Assembly: GCA_023228145.1 (NCBI GenBank)
Contig: JALOBU010000019.1
Span: 1 to 53,810, forward strand
DNA length: 53,810 nt
From: Bacteroidales bacterium
Lineage (GTDB): Bacteria > Bacteroidota > Bacteroidia > Bacteroidales > CAIWKO01
Reading direction: 5' to 3'
Part shown: one piece after another, positions 37,407 to 46,729 of the stretch
Layout of the letters: every line of letters starts with the position of its first letter
Numbering within the stretch: the stretch's first letter is position 1
The notes under the pieces: generated by a model
What the model was told of the DNA's origin: nothing
The model's input: only the letters and a program-made list of their open reading frames with translations
Database searches by the model: none
Made by a program: the position numbers and the translations under genes

Positions 37407-37782
37407 ATGTCAGCACATCAAAAAAAGATATGCCTCCTCGACACCATCATTGTGAACATGCAACAGGAACTAAACACGAATTACGAAAGCTTCAATGCCA
37501 ACCAGGCAAAAATGTCAGAATTGGTAAAAGAAACCAAAACCAAAGAGCTGCAGGATTTGCAGGGCAGGATACGCAGTTTTCAGACATCTGCCAGGAAGAC
37601 CTTTAAAAAAATATTCAGAACTGTTGCAGCCAATCATTGACAAAGCTAGAAGCGCCATTGAAAAAGTGGCAAAAGACAATGGCTATAGCCTGATTCTTTA
37701 TTCCAGAGAAGGAATATTGCTCTATGCTACCCCTTCTGAAGATATTTTACCGCTGGAAAAAAAAGAATTGGGAATCAAATAA
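37407..37782 (+). pseudogene. ompH/skp-type periplasmic chaperone remnant
   Basis: The middle and C-terminal part of an OmpH/Skp family protein can be read in two frames: SFNANQAKMSELVKETKTKELQDLQGRI... in the first, and ELLQPIIDKARSAIEKVAKDNGYSLILYSREG...ATPSEDILPL...LGIK in another, with the shift near 37605. The signal peptide and the first beta strand are missing. The true family role is chaperoning outer-membrane proteins in the periplasm. This copy is probably an inactive duplicate; the intact gene would normally sit beside bamA. Confidence 0.75.
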
Positions 37783-37860
37783 TCTTATCTTTTTACATAC
37801 TTTTTTTTCTTTATCTGAGTTTTATAATTTGATTTCTATACCTATAATGTATTACCAATA

Positions 37861-40245
37861 ATGAAACTAACGGCTTGTATTCTCTTATGGTCTCTCTGCG
37901 CTATCAATCTTTGTTGGGGGCAAGCCGTCAGTATTAACATTAAAGACAATAAAAAAAAACCGCTTCCAGGCGTTTCGGTAAAACTTACCAAAGTGGAGGA
38001 TTCGGTTGCCATGCTTGGAGCTACTGATAATAAAGGCATTGCCCGGTTTGAAAATATCCAAAATGGCTTGTATGTTGTTAAGTTGAGCTACATCGGATTT
38101 GAGACACTCGAAAAATCCATAACCATAAAATCCGAGGCACGCACTTTCAGCTTTCAGTTGAAAGAAGGGGCAATAACCCTCGGAGAAGTTTCGGTAGCAG
38201 CTCAAAAACCTCTTATCCGCCAGGAAGACGATAAGATGATTGTGGACCCGCTGCCGCTGATAAATACAAGCACCAACACTCTGGAAGTACTTGAAAAAAC
38301 TCCCGGCATTTACGTTGACCAAGACGGAGGCGTTTACCTGACCGGCACCTCCCCTGCCACAATTTTCATCAACGGCAGGGAACAAAAAATGAGTAATCAG
38401 GATATCGCATCCCTTTTGCGAAACCTTCCTCCCGGTAGTGTAGATAAAATTGAAGTGCTCCGCACACCTTCCACAAAATACGACGCATCAAGCTCAGGAG
38501 GCATAATAAATATCGTCCTGAAAAAAGGAGTGAAAATCGGACAGTTTGGAACGGTGAATGCAGGAATGAACCAGGGTTTTTATGGGAATCAGTTTGCAGG
38601 GTTTAATTATAATTACAGCGGTTTAAAAACAACGGCATATATAAATCTGAATTACACCCATCGCGAAAGAATGGAGCAGCTTAATAATTTTCGCCTGCTG
38701 GCATCCGACACACTTCTTTCGCAGTCGGGGCGCTCAAGGTATAATACTCATAACGCATACCTCGGTTATGGGGTGAGTTACGATATCAACGAAAAAACAA
38801 GTTTCAGCTACGACGGCAGAATAAATGGCGGGGTGCCGTATTCCTGCACAAACAACTCCAATGTCATTAATACAAGCAGTGAATTGCTGCTGGCGGAAAA
38901 TGACAATAAAATTGATAACCACTCAAAAAACCTTAACATTCAACAAGATTTTGGATTGTTGTGGAAGTTAGACACTTCCGGCTCCAACCTCGATACCAAA
39001 TTAACATATAGCTTCAACAACAACAGCAATGTTCAGGATTATATATCAAATTACTCCCTGCCTGTATATGCTGAAATTCTTGGGAAAGGCAATAACCTGC
39101 AGCAAAGGCATTTTATTATTTTTCAGTCAGACCTCACCTGGCAGTTTCCCTATAAAATAAAAATGGAGGCAGGCATCAAAAGTTCCTACCAGAACTACGA
39201 CAGCGATGCCGATTATCTTATAAACACCGGGGGCACTTACGAACAGGATTCACGAAGAACCAACGCCTTCCTGTACCAGGAAAATATCAATGCTGCCTAT
39301 ATTCAGGCATCAAAAACATTCGGAAAATACTTCACCGTGAAAACTGGTGTCCGCATGGAACACACCTTTATGAAAGGCAGGCAAAGCATCCCCTCCGATA
39401 CAAGTTTCTTAATCAACAGGGTCGACTGGTTCCCGTATATTTATATCAGCCGGCGCATCGTAAAAGTTCTTGGCATTGAATTGAAAGGCTATCTGATTTA
39501 CCGCCGTACCATCAGCCGGCCGGATTATCAGAACCTGAACCCTTATGTTAAATATGTGGATGAATTTCTTTACGAAACAGGGAACCCTTCCCTCAAGCCA
39601 CAGTTCACCGACAATTATGAAGTCAACATCAGCTTCCAGGAATTTCCTGTGCTAGCTTTCGGACAGAACTTCACCAAAGATATTTTTTCCGGCGTGGTTT
39701 ACCAGGATGAAAACCAGCAGGCCATATCCGTAAGGACTTTTGACAACCTGGGAAAAAGCACTGAAACCTATTTCAGGCTGATGGTGGGAATACCGCCGGG
39801 GAAAAAATATTTCTTTGCGCTTGGCGCACAGTATAATTACAACAAATACAATGGAATATATGATAACCAGCAGATTGATTACAGCAGGGACAGCTGGAGG
39901 CTCTTCACTTTTCATTCACTCACTTTGTTCAAATATACCAAAATCACTTTAAGCGGTTTTATGATGGTACACGGGCAGATGAATTTTTACGAGTTAAAGA
40001 ATTTCGGGCAATTAAACATTGGGCTCAGTCAGTCATTTCTTAACGGCAAACTCACCCTGTCGCTTAGCGCCAGAGATGTGCTTAAAACCGTGAAAACCAA
40101 GTTTGAACTTAACCAGGGTTCGATACATATATACGGTGACAGGTACACCGACAGCCAGCGCTTTGGGATAAACATCAGGTATAATTTCGGTATAAAGAAA
40201 AAGGAAGTAAGAAAAGGCTTTATGCAATTTGAGGAAGAGGAATAG
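37861..40245 (+). CDS. outer-membrane beta-barrel, TonB-receptor-like with carboxypeptidase-like domain
   Basis: 794 residues. Signal peptide 1-20 (ending CWGQA); CarboxypepD_reg-like beta-sandwich about 24-105; plug-like region with VLEKTPGIYVDQDG and the ASSSGGIINIVLKKG motif; then a C-terminal barrel of alternating strands (OMP_b-brl_3 type) ending in YNFGIKKKE. These proteins are related to TonB-dependent receptors but lack a classical TonB box here, and their cargo is unknown. The barrel would lie in the outer membrane. Confidence 0.86.
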   Translation: MKLTACILLWSLCAINLCWGQAVSINIKDNKKKPLPGVSVKLTKVEDSVAMLGATDNKGIARFENIQNGLYVVKLSYIGFETLEKSITIKSEARTFSFQLKEGAITLGEVSVAAQKPLIRQEDDKMIVDPLPLINTSTNTLEVLEKTPGIYVDQDGGVYLTGTSPATIFINGREQKMSNQDIASLLRNLPPGSVDKIEVLRTPSTKYDASSSGGIINIVLKKGVKIGQFGTVNAGMNQGFYGNQFAGFNYNYSGLKTTAYINLNYTHRERMEQLNNFRLLASDTLLSQSGRSRYNTHNAYLGYGVSYDINEKTSFSYDGRINGGVPYSCTNNSNVINTSSELLLAENDNKIDNHSKNLNIQQDFGLLWKLDTSGSNLDTKLTYSFNNNSNVQDYISNYSLPVYAEILGKGNNLQQRHFIIFQSDLTWQFPYKIKMEAGIKSSYQNYDSDADYLINTGGTYEQDSRRTNAFLYQENINAAYIQASKTFGKYFTVKTGVRMEHTFMKGRQSIPSDTSFLINRVDWFPYIYISRRIVKVLGIELKGYLIYRRTISRPDYQNLNPYVKYVDEFLYETGNPSLKPQFTDNYEVNISFQEFPVLAFGQNFTKDIFSGVVYQDENQQAISVRTFDNLGKSTETYFRLMVGIPPGKKYFFALGAQYNYNKYNGIYDNQQIDYSRDSWRLFTFHSLTLFKYTKITLSGFMMVHGQMNFYELKNFGQLNIGLSQSFLNGKLTLSLSARDVLKTVKTKFELNQGSIHIYGDRYTDSQRFGINIRYNFGIKKKEVRKGFMQFEEEE

Positions 40246-40293
40246 TTATTTAGTATTGGTTGCTGCTAAAAAATTGAATGCTGCAAACAAAAA

Positions 40294-40452
40294 TTAACCT
40301 AAAAAATTTACATATACCCGGAACGAAAGCCCATGCAAATTATACAAAGCTGCTCGCCGCGATAAATTCGCATTTCCTTTCGAAATAACCAAAATGGATG
40401 AGCCTGTAGCAATCACTCGTATGTCAGTATAATCATCATATATTTGTTTCAT
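40294..40452 (-). pseudogene. fragment of an AAA ATPase with DUF4143
   Basis: The minus strand reads IATGSSILVISKG, then ANLSRRAALYNLHGLSFRVYVNFLG and a stop. This matches the central block of AAA_14/DUF4143 ATPases (a GSS motif, then LSRR and GLSFREYL). The region before and after is not recognisable, so it is a remnant of an ATPase that is often found singly in Bacteroidota. The rest of 40246-40642 is non-coding. Confidence 0.6.
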
Positions 40453-40594
40453 TGTTTAGGCAACATACCAGACGACACTTTTATAATTCGGCTTCACTGC
40501 GGGTAAAAAGCGCTATCTTCTGCACAAATTATATTGATGGAGTAATGGTAAAATAGCCTGTGATATTAATATCTTCAAACCTTTGATAAAACAA

Positions 40595-40622
40595 AAAAAC
40601 CGGTGATTTCTCCCCGGTTTTT
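40595..40622 (-). terminator. terminator downstream of the sigma factor gene
   Basis: AAAAACCGG (40595-40603) and CCGGTTTTT (40614-40622) form a nine-pair stem with a ten-base loop. On the minus strand the stem ends in a T-rich tract, directly after the sigma factor stop codon at 40643. Confidence 0.7.
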
Positions 40623-40642
40623 CCCAACTTAATTATGAAAAA

Positions 40643-41227
40643 TTACGCGGTCAGTACCAATTCTTTCTGTTCAATAAGTTTGCGGAGGTTGATAAGCGCA
40701 TAGCGCATCCTTCCCAGGGCCGTATTGATGCTGACATTGGTTGATTCGGCAATGTCCTTAAAACTCATATCGTAATAATGCCGCATTATCAGTACTTCTT
40801 TCTGCTCTTCGGGCAAATATTCTATAAGAGAACGGACATCGTTATGAATCTGGTCGTGGACCATTTTATCCTCGATGGAATTGTCGAGAATGCGCACAGT
40901 ATCGAAAACATCGTAGGTTTCGCTGTTTTCAATGATGGGAATCCTTTTTGATTTGCGAAAGTGGTCAATAATAAGGTTGTGTGCAATACGCATCACCCAT
41001 TGAAGAAACTTGCCTTCTTCTTTGTATGCACCGGTACGTATTGTATTAATCACTTTCACAAAAGTGTCCTGAAAAATATCTTCCGACAAATGAACATCCT
41101 TAACAACCATCAGGATGTAAGAATAGATTCTTTTCTTGTGTCGGTTTATCAGGACTTCAAGGCTGGCGTGATTACCGGATAAATAACTATCAATTAACGC
41201 CTGGTCGTTGGTTAATTGCAGTGTCAT
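40643..41227 (-). CDS. RNA polymerase ECF-type sigma-70 factor
   Basis: 194 residues. Region 2 (LINRHKKRIYSYIL, DIFQDTFVKVI, and FLQWVMRIAHNLIIDHFRK) and region 4 (EYLPEEQKEVLIMRHYYDMSFKDIAE with a helix-turn-helix, NTALGRMRYALINLRK) are clear. The protein would direct RNA polymerase to a regulon that cannot be read here. No anti-sigma gene is adjacent, unlike many ECF genes of starch-utilisation type, so it may be a stand-alone or stress-type member. Confidence 0.93.
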   Translation of the reverse strand: MTLQLTNDQALIDSYLSGNHASLEVLINRHKKRIYSYILMVVKDVHLSEDIFQDTFVKVINTIRTGAYKEEGKFLQWVMRIAHNLIIDHFRKSKRIPIIENSETYDVFDTVRILDNSIEDKMVHDQIHNDVRSLIEYLPEEQKEVLIMRHYYDMSFKDIAESTNVSINTALGRMRYALINLRKLIEQKELVLTA

Positions 41228-41359
41228 ATTACCTCCCGTTTTATATAATAAAATCAGGGTAATTTTTTATCCGATATGAAGTCCTCCAAATTTAAGTTAT
41301 ACGATAATTATTTAACGATGTATTTGAAAAAAATATTGTGAAAACATCAAATAACATTG

Positions 41360-41390
41360 CAAAGATATAACATTTTTTTACGAACTCCAA
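41360..41390 (-). promoter_or_regulatory. promoter for the ECF sigma factor gene
   Basis: On the minus strand TTG (41388-41390) lies 23 bases before TATCTTTG (41360-41367), an exact -7 box. Transcription would start about 125 bases before the ATG, giving a long leader. Confidence 0.55.
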
Positions 41391-41451
41391 GCTTTATTTT
41401 CTTAATTTTGAAAAAATTTAGATTTTTTAACTTTTTTGCTTTTTATAACTA

Positions 41452-44280
41452 ATGGAAATTACTAATAATGAACACATTGAGACCAAAGGCCACATACTAA
41501 TAAAAAACGCCCGTGTTCATAACCTCAAAAACTTCAGCATTACATTACCGCGAAACAAATTAATTGTCATTACAGGCTTGTCAGGTTCCGGGAAATCTTC
41601 CCTTGCTTTTGACACTTTATATGCTGAAGGCCAGCGCCGTTATGTCGAAAGCTTAAGTTCCTATGCCCGGCAGTTCCTTGGCAGGATGCCCAAACCGGAA
41701 GTGGATTTTATCAAAGGGCTACCGCCCGCCATAGCCATTGAACAAAAAGTCAAGACTCACAACCCCCGTTCTACAGTGGGCACCAGTACAGAAATATACG
41801 ACTACCTGAAACTGCTTTTTGCAAGAATAGGAAAAACCATCTCACCTGTATCCGGCAGGGAAGTGAAAAAGCATAATGTTACAGATGTGGTGGATTATAT
41901 CATTTCACAACCACAAGAAAGCCATATTTATATTGAATGCCCACTGGTATTAAATAACGGCCGCACCCTGCAGGAACACATACAGGTACTACTCCAGCAA
42001 GGCTACCGCCGAATCAGAATAGATAAGGAAGTATTGACTATTCATGATATTGACTTATCCGTACAAAAAATTAAAGCAAAAGAAAAAATCAATCTTATCG
42101 TTGACAGAATCATTAACAATACCGAAACTGCTGTGGGCCGCGAACGAATAGCCGACTCCGTACAAACAGCATTTTTTGAAGGCAAAGGCAGTTGTGTCAT
42201 AATAACTGAGACAAACGGCAAAAGCACTTCAAGGGTTTTCTCTGAAAGGTTTGAAATGGACAACATGACTTTTGAAGACCCTTCCGTGAACTTATTTACT
42301 TTCAACAACCCTTATGGCGCCTGCAAAGTTTGTGAAGGCTTCGGCAGTGTTATAGGAATAGATGAAGATCTGGTGATACCCAACAAAAACCTTTCTGTTT
42401 ACGAAGATGCTGTAGCCTGCTGGAAAGGCGAGAAAATGAGCGAATGGAAAGAAGAACTTATAAAAAAAGCTTACATATTTGATTTTCCTATCCACAAACC
42501 ATATATGGAGCTTTCCGAAGCGCAAAAAAAACTCTTATGGGAAGGCAACAGCTATTTTGGCGGCATTAACGAGTTTTTCAAATACGTGGAAACACAAACC
42601 TACAAAATCCAATACCGTGTGATGCAGGCCAGGTACCGGGGAAAAACCATCTGCCCCGACTGTAAAGGCACCAGGCTGAGAAAAGATGCTTCCTATGTTA
42701 TGGTAGGTGGAAAATCTATTATTGACGCTGTGTTGATGCCTGTGGAAGAACTTCTGAATTTCATGAAGAACCTCAGATTGAATGAGTACGAAAAAACTGT
42801 TTCCCGGCGCATCCTGACGGAGCTCATACAACGGCTGATGTTTCTAACAGATGTGGGCCTGGGATACCTGACACTGAACCGCGCTTCGAACACCTTGTCG
42901 GGAGGAGAATCGCAACGAATCAATCTGGCCACAGCCCTTGGCAGCAGCCTTGTAGGTTCTTTATACATTCTTGACGAACCCAGCATAGGCTTGCATCCAC
43001 GCGACACCTCAAGGCTCATCAGCGTGTTGAAACGGCTGAGAAACATCGGGAACACCGTGGTTGTAGTAGAGCATGATGAAGACATCATCAGGGCATCCGA
43101 CCAGATAGCCGACATAGGCCCTCTGGCAGGCATGCACGGCGGCGAACTCGTATTTCAGGGCACATACGACGAACTGCTGAAGTTTGATGGCTCTCTTACA
43201 TCAAAATACCTCAGGAAAGCAACATCCATCCCGCTGCCAAAATTCCGTAGACCATGGAAACAATATATTGAAGTATGCGGCGCCCATGAACACAACCTGA
43301 AAAACATCTGCGTAAAATTTCCCCTAAATGCATTTACGGTAGTCACCGGTGTAAGCGGCTCAGGAAAAACCACACTGGTCAAAAAGACACTCTTTTCTGC
43401 ATTAAAAAAAATCTATGGCGGGCATTCTGAACGTAGCGGAAAACACCTGAAAATTGAAGGAAACACAGACCGTGTTGCCAATGTGGAATATGTGGACCAG
43501 AACCCTATCGGAAAATCTTCACGCTCCAACCCTGTAACTTATGTGAAAGCTTACGACGATATAAGGGCTTTATATTGCGACCAGCCGCTTTCGAAAGTTA
43601 GGGGCTTTAAACCAGGATACTTTTCATTCAACATTCCCGGCGGGCGGTGTGAAGAATGCCAGGGCGACGGCTATGTGACGGTGGAAATGCAGTTTATGGC
43701 CGACATTCACCTGAAGTGCGAAAGTTGCGGAGGCAAACGCTTTAAAGACGAGGTGCTCGATATCGTATGGAACGGAAAAAATATTACTGATGTCCTTGAC
43801 CTAACCATAGAAGAAGCGCTGAAATTTTTCGACAGCCAGGGAAAAAGAAACTCATTGGAAGCACACATAGTAAACAAACTGCAACCTCTTGCCGATGTTG
43901 GATTGGGTTATGTCAAACTCGGGCAACCATCAAGCACGCTCAGCGGTGGCGAAGCACAGCGGCTTAAGCTCGCCAGCTTCCTCACCAAAGGCAGTGTGGA
44001 CAGGGCTACTCTCTTTATTTTTGACGAACCGACAACCGGGCTTCATTTTCATGACATTCACAAACTTTATGAAGCATTCAATGCACTTATTGATAACGGA
44101 CATACCATCGTTGTGATAGAACACAACATGGAGCTCATCAAATGTGCCGACTGGGTTATTGATTTGGGCCCGGAAGGCGGTGATGCAGGCGGATATGTGG
44201 TGTTTGAAGGCAAACCCGAAGACCTTCTGAAAAGTAAAAAATCTTATACGGCAAAATTCCTGAAAGATAAACTCCTTTAA
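41452..44280 (+). CDS. uvrA: excinuclease ABC subunit A
   Basis: 942 residues, normal for UvrA, with two ABC modules. First Walker A GLSGSGKSS (42-50), followed by YVESLSSYARQFLGRM; zinc-binding pairs near CPDCKGTR and CEECQGDGYV...CESCGGKRF; ABC signature NTLSGGESQRI and STLSGGEAQRLKL; second Walker A GVSGSGKTT. It recognises DNA lesions in nucleotide excision repair with UvrB. No SOS-type operator is seen upstream. Confidence 0.97.
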   Translation: MEITNNEHIETKGHILIKNARVHNLKNFSITLPRNKLIVITGLSGSGKSSLAFDTLYAEGQRRYVESLSSYARQFLGRMPKPEVDFIKGLPPAIAIEQKVKTHNPRSTVGTSTEIYDYLKLLFARIGKTISPVSGREVKKHNVTDVVDYIISQPQESHIYIECPLVLNNGRTLQEHIQVLLQQGYRRIRIDKEVLTIHDIDLSVQKIKAKEKINLIVDRIINNTETAVGRERIADSVQTAFFEGKGSCVIITETNGKSTSRVFSERFEMDNMTFEDPSVNLFTFNNPYGACKVCEGFGSVIGIDEDLVIPNKNLSVYEDAVACWKGEKMSEWKEELIKKAYIFDFPIHKPYMELSEAQKKLLWEGNSYFGGINEFFKYVETQTYKIQYRVMQARYRGKTICPDCKGTRLRKDASYVMVGGKSIIDAVLMPVEELLNFMKNLRLNEYEKTVSRRILTELIQRLMFLTDVGLGYLTLNRASNTLSGGESQRINLATALGSSLVGSLYILDEPSIGLHPRDTSRLISVLKRLRNIGNTVVVVEHDEDIIRASDQIADIGPLAGMHGGELVFQGTYDELLKFDGSLTSKYLRKATSIPLPKFRRPWKQYIEVCGAHEHNLKNICVKFPLNAFTVVTGVSGSGKTTLVKKTLFSALKKIYGGHSERSGKHLKIEGNTDRVANVEYVDQNPIGKSSRSNPVTYVKAYDDIRALYCDQPLSKVRGFKPGYFSFNIPGGRCEECQGDGYVTVEMQFMADIHLKCESCGGKRFKDEVLDIVWNGKNITDVLDLTIEEALKFFDSQGKRNSLEAHIVNKLQPLADVGLGYVKLGQPSSTLSGGEAQRLKLASFLTKGSVDRATLFIFDEPTTGLHFHDIHKLYEAFNALIDNGHTIVVIEHNMELIKCADWVIDLGPEGGDAGGYVVFEGKPEDLLKSKKSYTAKFLKDKLL

Positions 44281-44303
44281 GATTGTTTTTAGAAAGAGCA
44301 GTT

Positions 44304-44375
44304 GGAGCACCACTCATAGTGGTACTCCGACTTACCAACAATTTTAAAAACCGGCAAAAAATGTTACCGGTTTTA
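44304..44375 (+). terminator. tandem hairpins after uvrA
   Basis: First hairpin: GGAG-ACCACT/AGTGGT-CTCC at 44304-44328 with a CAT loop. Second: AAAACCGG/CCGGTTTT at 44347-44374 followed by A/T sequence. Either could terminate uvrA transcription; the second is nearly symmetric and would also work leftward. Confidence 0.6.
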
Positions 44376-44379
44376 AAAA

Positions 44380-44739
44380 TCATAAATATAAAATTTTTTT
44401 TATTGTGCATATAATACTATTCAGCAATTTTTGGATACTTGTAAGTTGAGCAATAAGATACTTTGCTGAAGGATAATTCTTCGATTTTATGCACAATTGA
44501 AGCCAATAATTGGTTTCGTAGGCTTCTTTTGCCGCGATCTTTAATTTATGAGTAAAATCATCATTACTTTCTGCATTTTGAGCTTCATTAATATTCGCCC
44601 AAATGGAAGTGCCTGATTTTAGTAATTGGCGTGCAATTTCATATTTCTTTTTTTATTCAAGAGTTTCGCAATATTCAATAATTCTGAGTGCTAACTCAAA
44701 ACTCAATTCTAAAATTTCATTTTTCTTTTCTATAATCAT
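44380..44739 (-). pseudogene. four-helix-bundle (23S rRNA IVP-like) protein with in-frame stop
   Basis: From ATG at 44739 the frame reads MIIEKKNEILELSFELALRI, hits TAA at 44653-44655 (codon 29) where the family continues, then KKKYEIARQLLKSGTSIWANINEAQNAESNDDFTHKLKIAAKEAYETNYWLQL and a stop at 44380. The SGTSI.ANI.EA motif and the length of about 115 residues identify the four helix bundle family related to proteins encoded in 23S rRNA intervening sequences. The function of the family is unknown. The stop makes this copy a likely pseudogene. Confidence 0.75.
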
Positions 44740-44795
44740 AATATCAATACTTCCGTTAATCGTCACATCAGCTAATTATCACATCAATACATCCA

Positions 44796-45284
44796 TTAAT
44801 TTTTGATGATTTTAAAAACTTTAATTTCCTTACTTTCTTCGGTAACTTTCAGAAAATAAACTGCTACAGGCAGGTGCCCGATAGAAATTTTTGTCTCCGT
44901 ATCACTAATGCTTTTAAGCTCCAGCAACTTCCCATTAATATCAAACAACTGGCAATTTAATTTTTCCAAGTTATAATTTTCAACTTTCAGCGTCAGATGG
45001 TCACTGGCAGGGTTCGGGTAAGCCGTACAAATCAGGTTAATTTCACCAGCTTCTTCAATTTGTGTAATGATGGAAATCTCATACGGTTGCTGTACACCCT
45101 GAGCTACGGAGCCATTAGCTCCGCTATTTGTGGTATATACAATCTGCCCTATGGTGTAACTCGCAGAACCTCCCGCTCCGCTGGCATTACCGCCGGCACT
45201 TACCGTATTATTCTGGGCACAAAGCTCTGTAAAGCCGAATAATAAAGCAATACAAATGAATGTAATTTTTTTTCTTATTTTCAT
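44796..45284 (-). CDS. small secreted protein with type IX secretion sorting domain
   Basis: 162 residues. Signal peptide (about 1-23, ending LCAQN), then a Gly/Ser/Asn-rich region (SAGGNASGAGGSASYTIGQI, a block found in many T9SS proteins) and a C-terminal sorting domain with YPNPASDHLTLKV, FDINGKLL and VYFLKV. The protein would cross the outer membrane by T9SS and be anchored or released. Its role is unknown. Confidence 0.85.
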   Translation of the reverse strand: MKIRKKITFICIALLFGFTELCAQNNTVSAGGNASGAGGSASYTIGQIVYTTNSGANGSVAQGVQQPYEISIITQIEEAGEINLICTAYPNPASDHLTLKVENYNLEKLNCQLFDINGKLLELKSISDTETKISIGHLPVAVYFLKVTEESKEIKVFKIIKN

Positions 45285-45418
45285 AAAATTGAGTTAATAA
45301 AATACCGTTAATAAATTTTGCATAAATATATTAAATATTTCAGCTAATTGCAATAAAAATTTCAAATTAAATATGACCAGCAAAAATGTTTAGTAAAGGC
45401 GAAATGGTGAGGAAAAAA

Positions 45419-46729
45419 CTATTCTGCGTAAAGGTCATACACATCAGCACGGGTAATTTTCACAGTATAGAAACTACCGGCCTTCATTTGTGCTTTGGCA
45501 AGAGGTATCAAAACTTCGTTGTCAATCTCCGGCGAATCATATTCAGTACGGCCTACAAAGAAATCACCTTCCCGCCTGTCGATGATGACTTTCAGAGTCT
45601 TGCCCACAAGCTTTTTATTATGCGCCAACGATATTTCCTGCTGCAACGACATCAAATCTTCCATACGCTGCTTTTTTACTTTCGAAGATATACTTCCTTC
45701 GAACTGCGCAGCTTCAGTGCCGTCTTCAGGCGAATATGCAAAAACGCCCAAACGTTCAAACTGCTGCTCCCTGATAAAATCATTAAGCTCTGTAAACTGT
45801 GCCCTGGTTTCAGCAGGGTAACCCACTATAAAAGCTGTACGTAAAGCTACACCCGGAACTTTATTACGAATTTTTTTTAATAGTCCAATAGTACCTTTTT
45901 TGTCAATACCCCTGCGCATGGATAACAAGATTTCATCATTTGCATGCTGCAAAGGAATGTCAATGTATTTGCAGATATTGTTACGGCTTTGCATCACATC
46001 AAGCACATCTTCGGGAAATCCTGCAGGAAACGCATAATGCAACCTTATCCATTCAAATTGATTTATATCCGAAAGTTTCTCCAACAGCTTTGCCAGGCTT
46101 CTTTTTTTATATATATCCAGGCCGTAATACGTGATATCCTGGGCAATGATAATAAGCTCTTTTACATTTTTTTCTGCCAGCATTTCTGCTTCTTCAAGAA
46201 TTCTTTCCATGGGGTAAGAAATATTCGCTCCGCGTATAGATGGAATGGCACAAAACGAACATTTGCGGTCGCAGCCTTCTGAAATTTTCAGGTAAGCATA
46301 ATGAGGCGGGGTGGACAAAAAACGATGGTCTGTTAATTCACAATTTTTTTTAGAAATTTCTTTCAACAACAACCTGGTTTCATTTAACCCAAACACCCCA
46401 TCAATCAATGGGATTTCTCTCAGCAAATCATTTTTATATCTCTGTGCAAGGCAGCCTGTAACAAATATTTTAAAATTATTTTTCTGTTTCAGGTCAATAT
46501 AATGTAAAATAGTGTCCACGGATTCCTCTTTGGCATCATGAATAAATCCACAGGTATTAATGACTACAATATCAGACTTTTTATCCGAGTTATGAAAAAT
46601 TTCAAATTTATGCTGAGGCAGACTGGCAGATATTTTCTCCGAGTCAACCATATTTTTCGGACATCCCAGTGTGACAAAATTCACTCTGGATTTTTTTTCA
46701 TTCTTTTTGTCGGTTTTGTTATCAGGCAT
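45419..46729 (-). CDS. rimO: ribosomal protein S12 methylthiotransferase
   Basis: 436 residues from ATG 46729, which lies in an 8-base overlap with ftsY; the longer in-frame start at 46798 lies inside ftsY. Domains: UPF0004 with Cys at LGCPKNMVDSE, the radical SAM core with GCDRKCSFCAIPSIRG (4Fe-4S), and a C-terminal TRAM domain. It methylthiolates an Asp of ribosomal protein S12. It is the last gene of the rpmG-ftsY-rimO group. Confidence 0.95.
   Translation of the reverse strand: MPDNKTDKKNEKKSRVNFVTLGCPKNMVDSEKISASLPQHKFEIFHNSDKKSDIVVINTCGFIHDAKEESVDTILHYIDLKQKNNFKIFVTGCLAQRYKNDLLREIPLIDGVFGLNETRLLLKEISKKNCELTDHRFLSTPPHYAYLKISEGCDRKCSFCAIPSIRGANISYPMERILEEAEMLAEKNVKELIIIAQDITYYGLDIYKKRSLAKLLEKLSDINQFEWIRLHYAFPAGFPEDVLDVMQSRNNICKYIDIPLQHANDEILLSMRRGIDKKGTIGLLKKIRNKVPGVALRTAFIVGYPAETRAQFTELNDFIREQQFERLGVFAYSPEDGTEAAQFEGSISSKVKKQRMEDLMSLQQEISLAHNKKLVGKTLKVIIDRREGDFFVGRTEYDSPEIDNEVLIPLAKAQMKAGSFYTVKITRADVYDLYAE

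Noticed and set aside
45386..45844. Plus-strand open frame opposite rimO
   Set aside because: It lies antisense to a well-conserved gene and shows no protein-like features.
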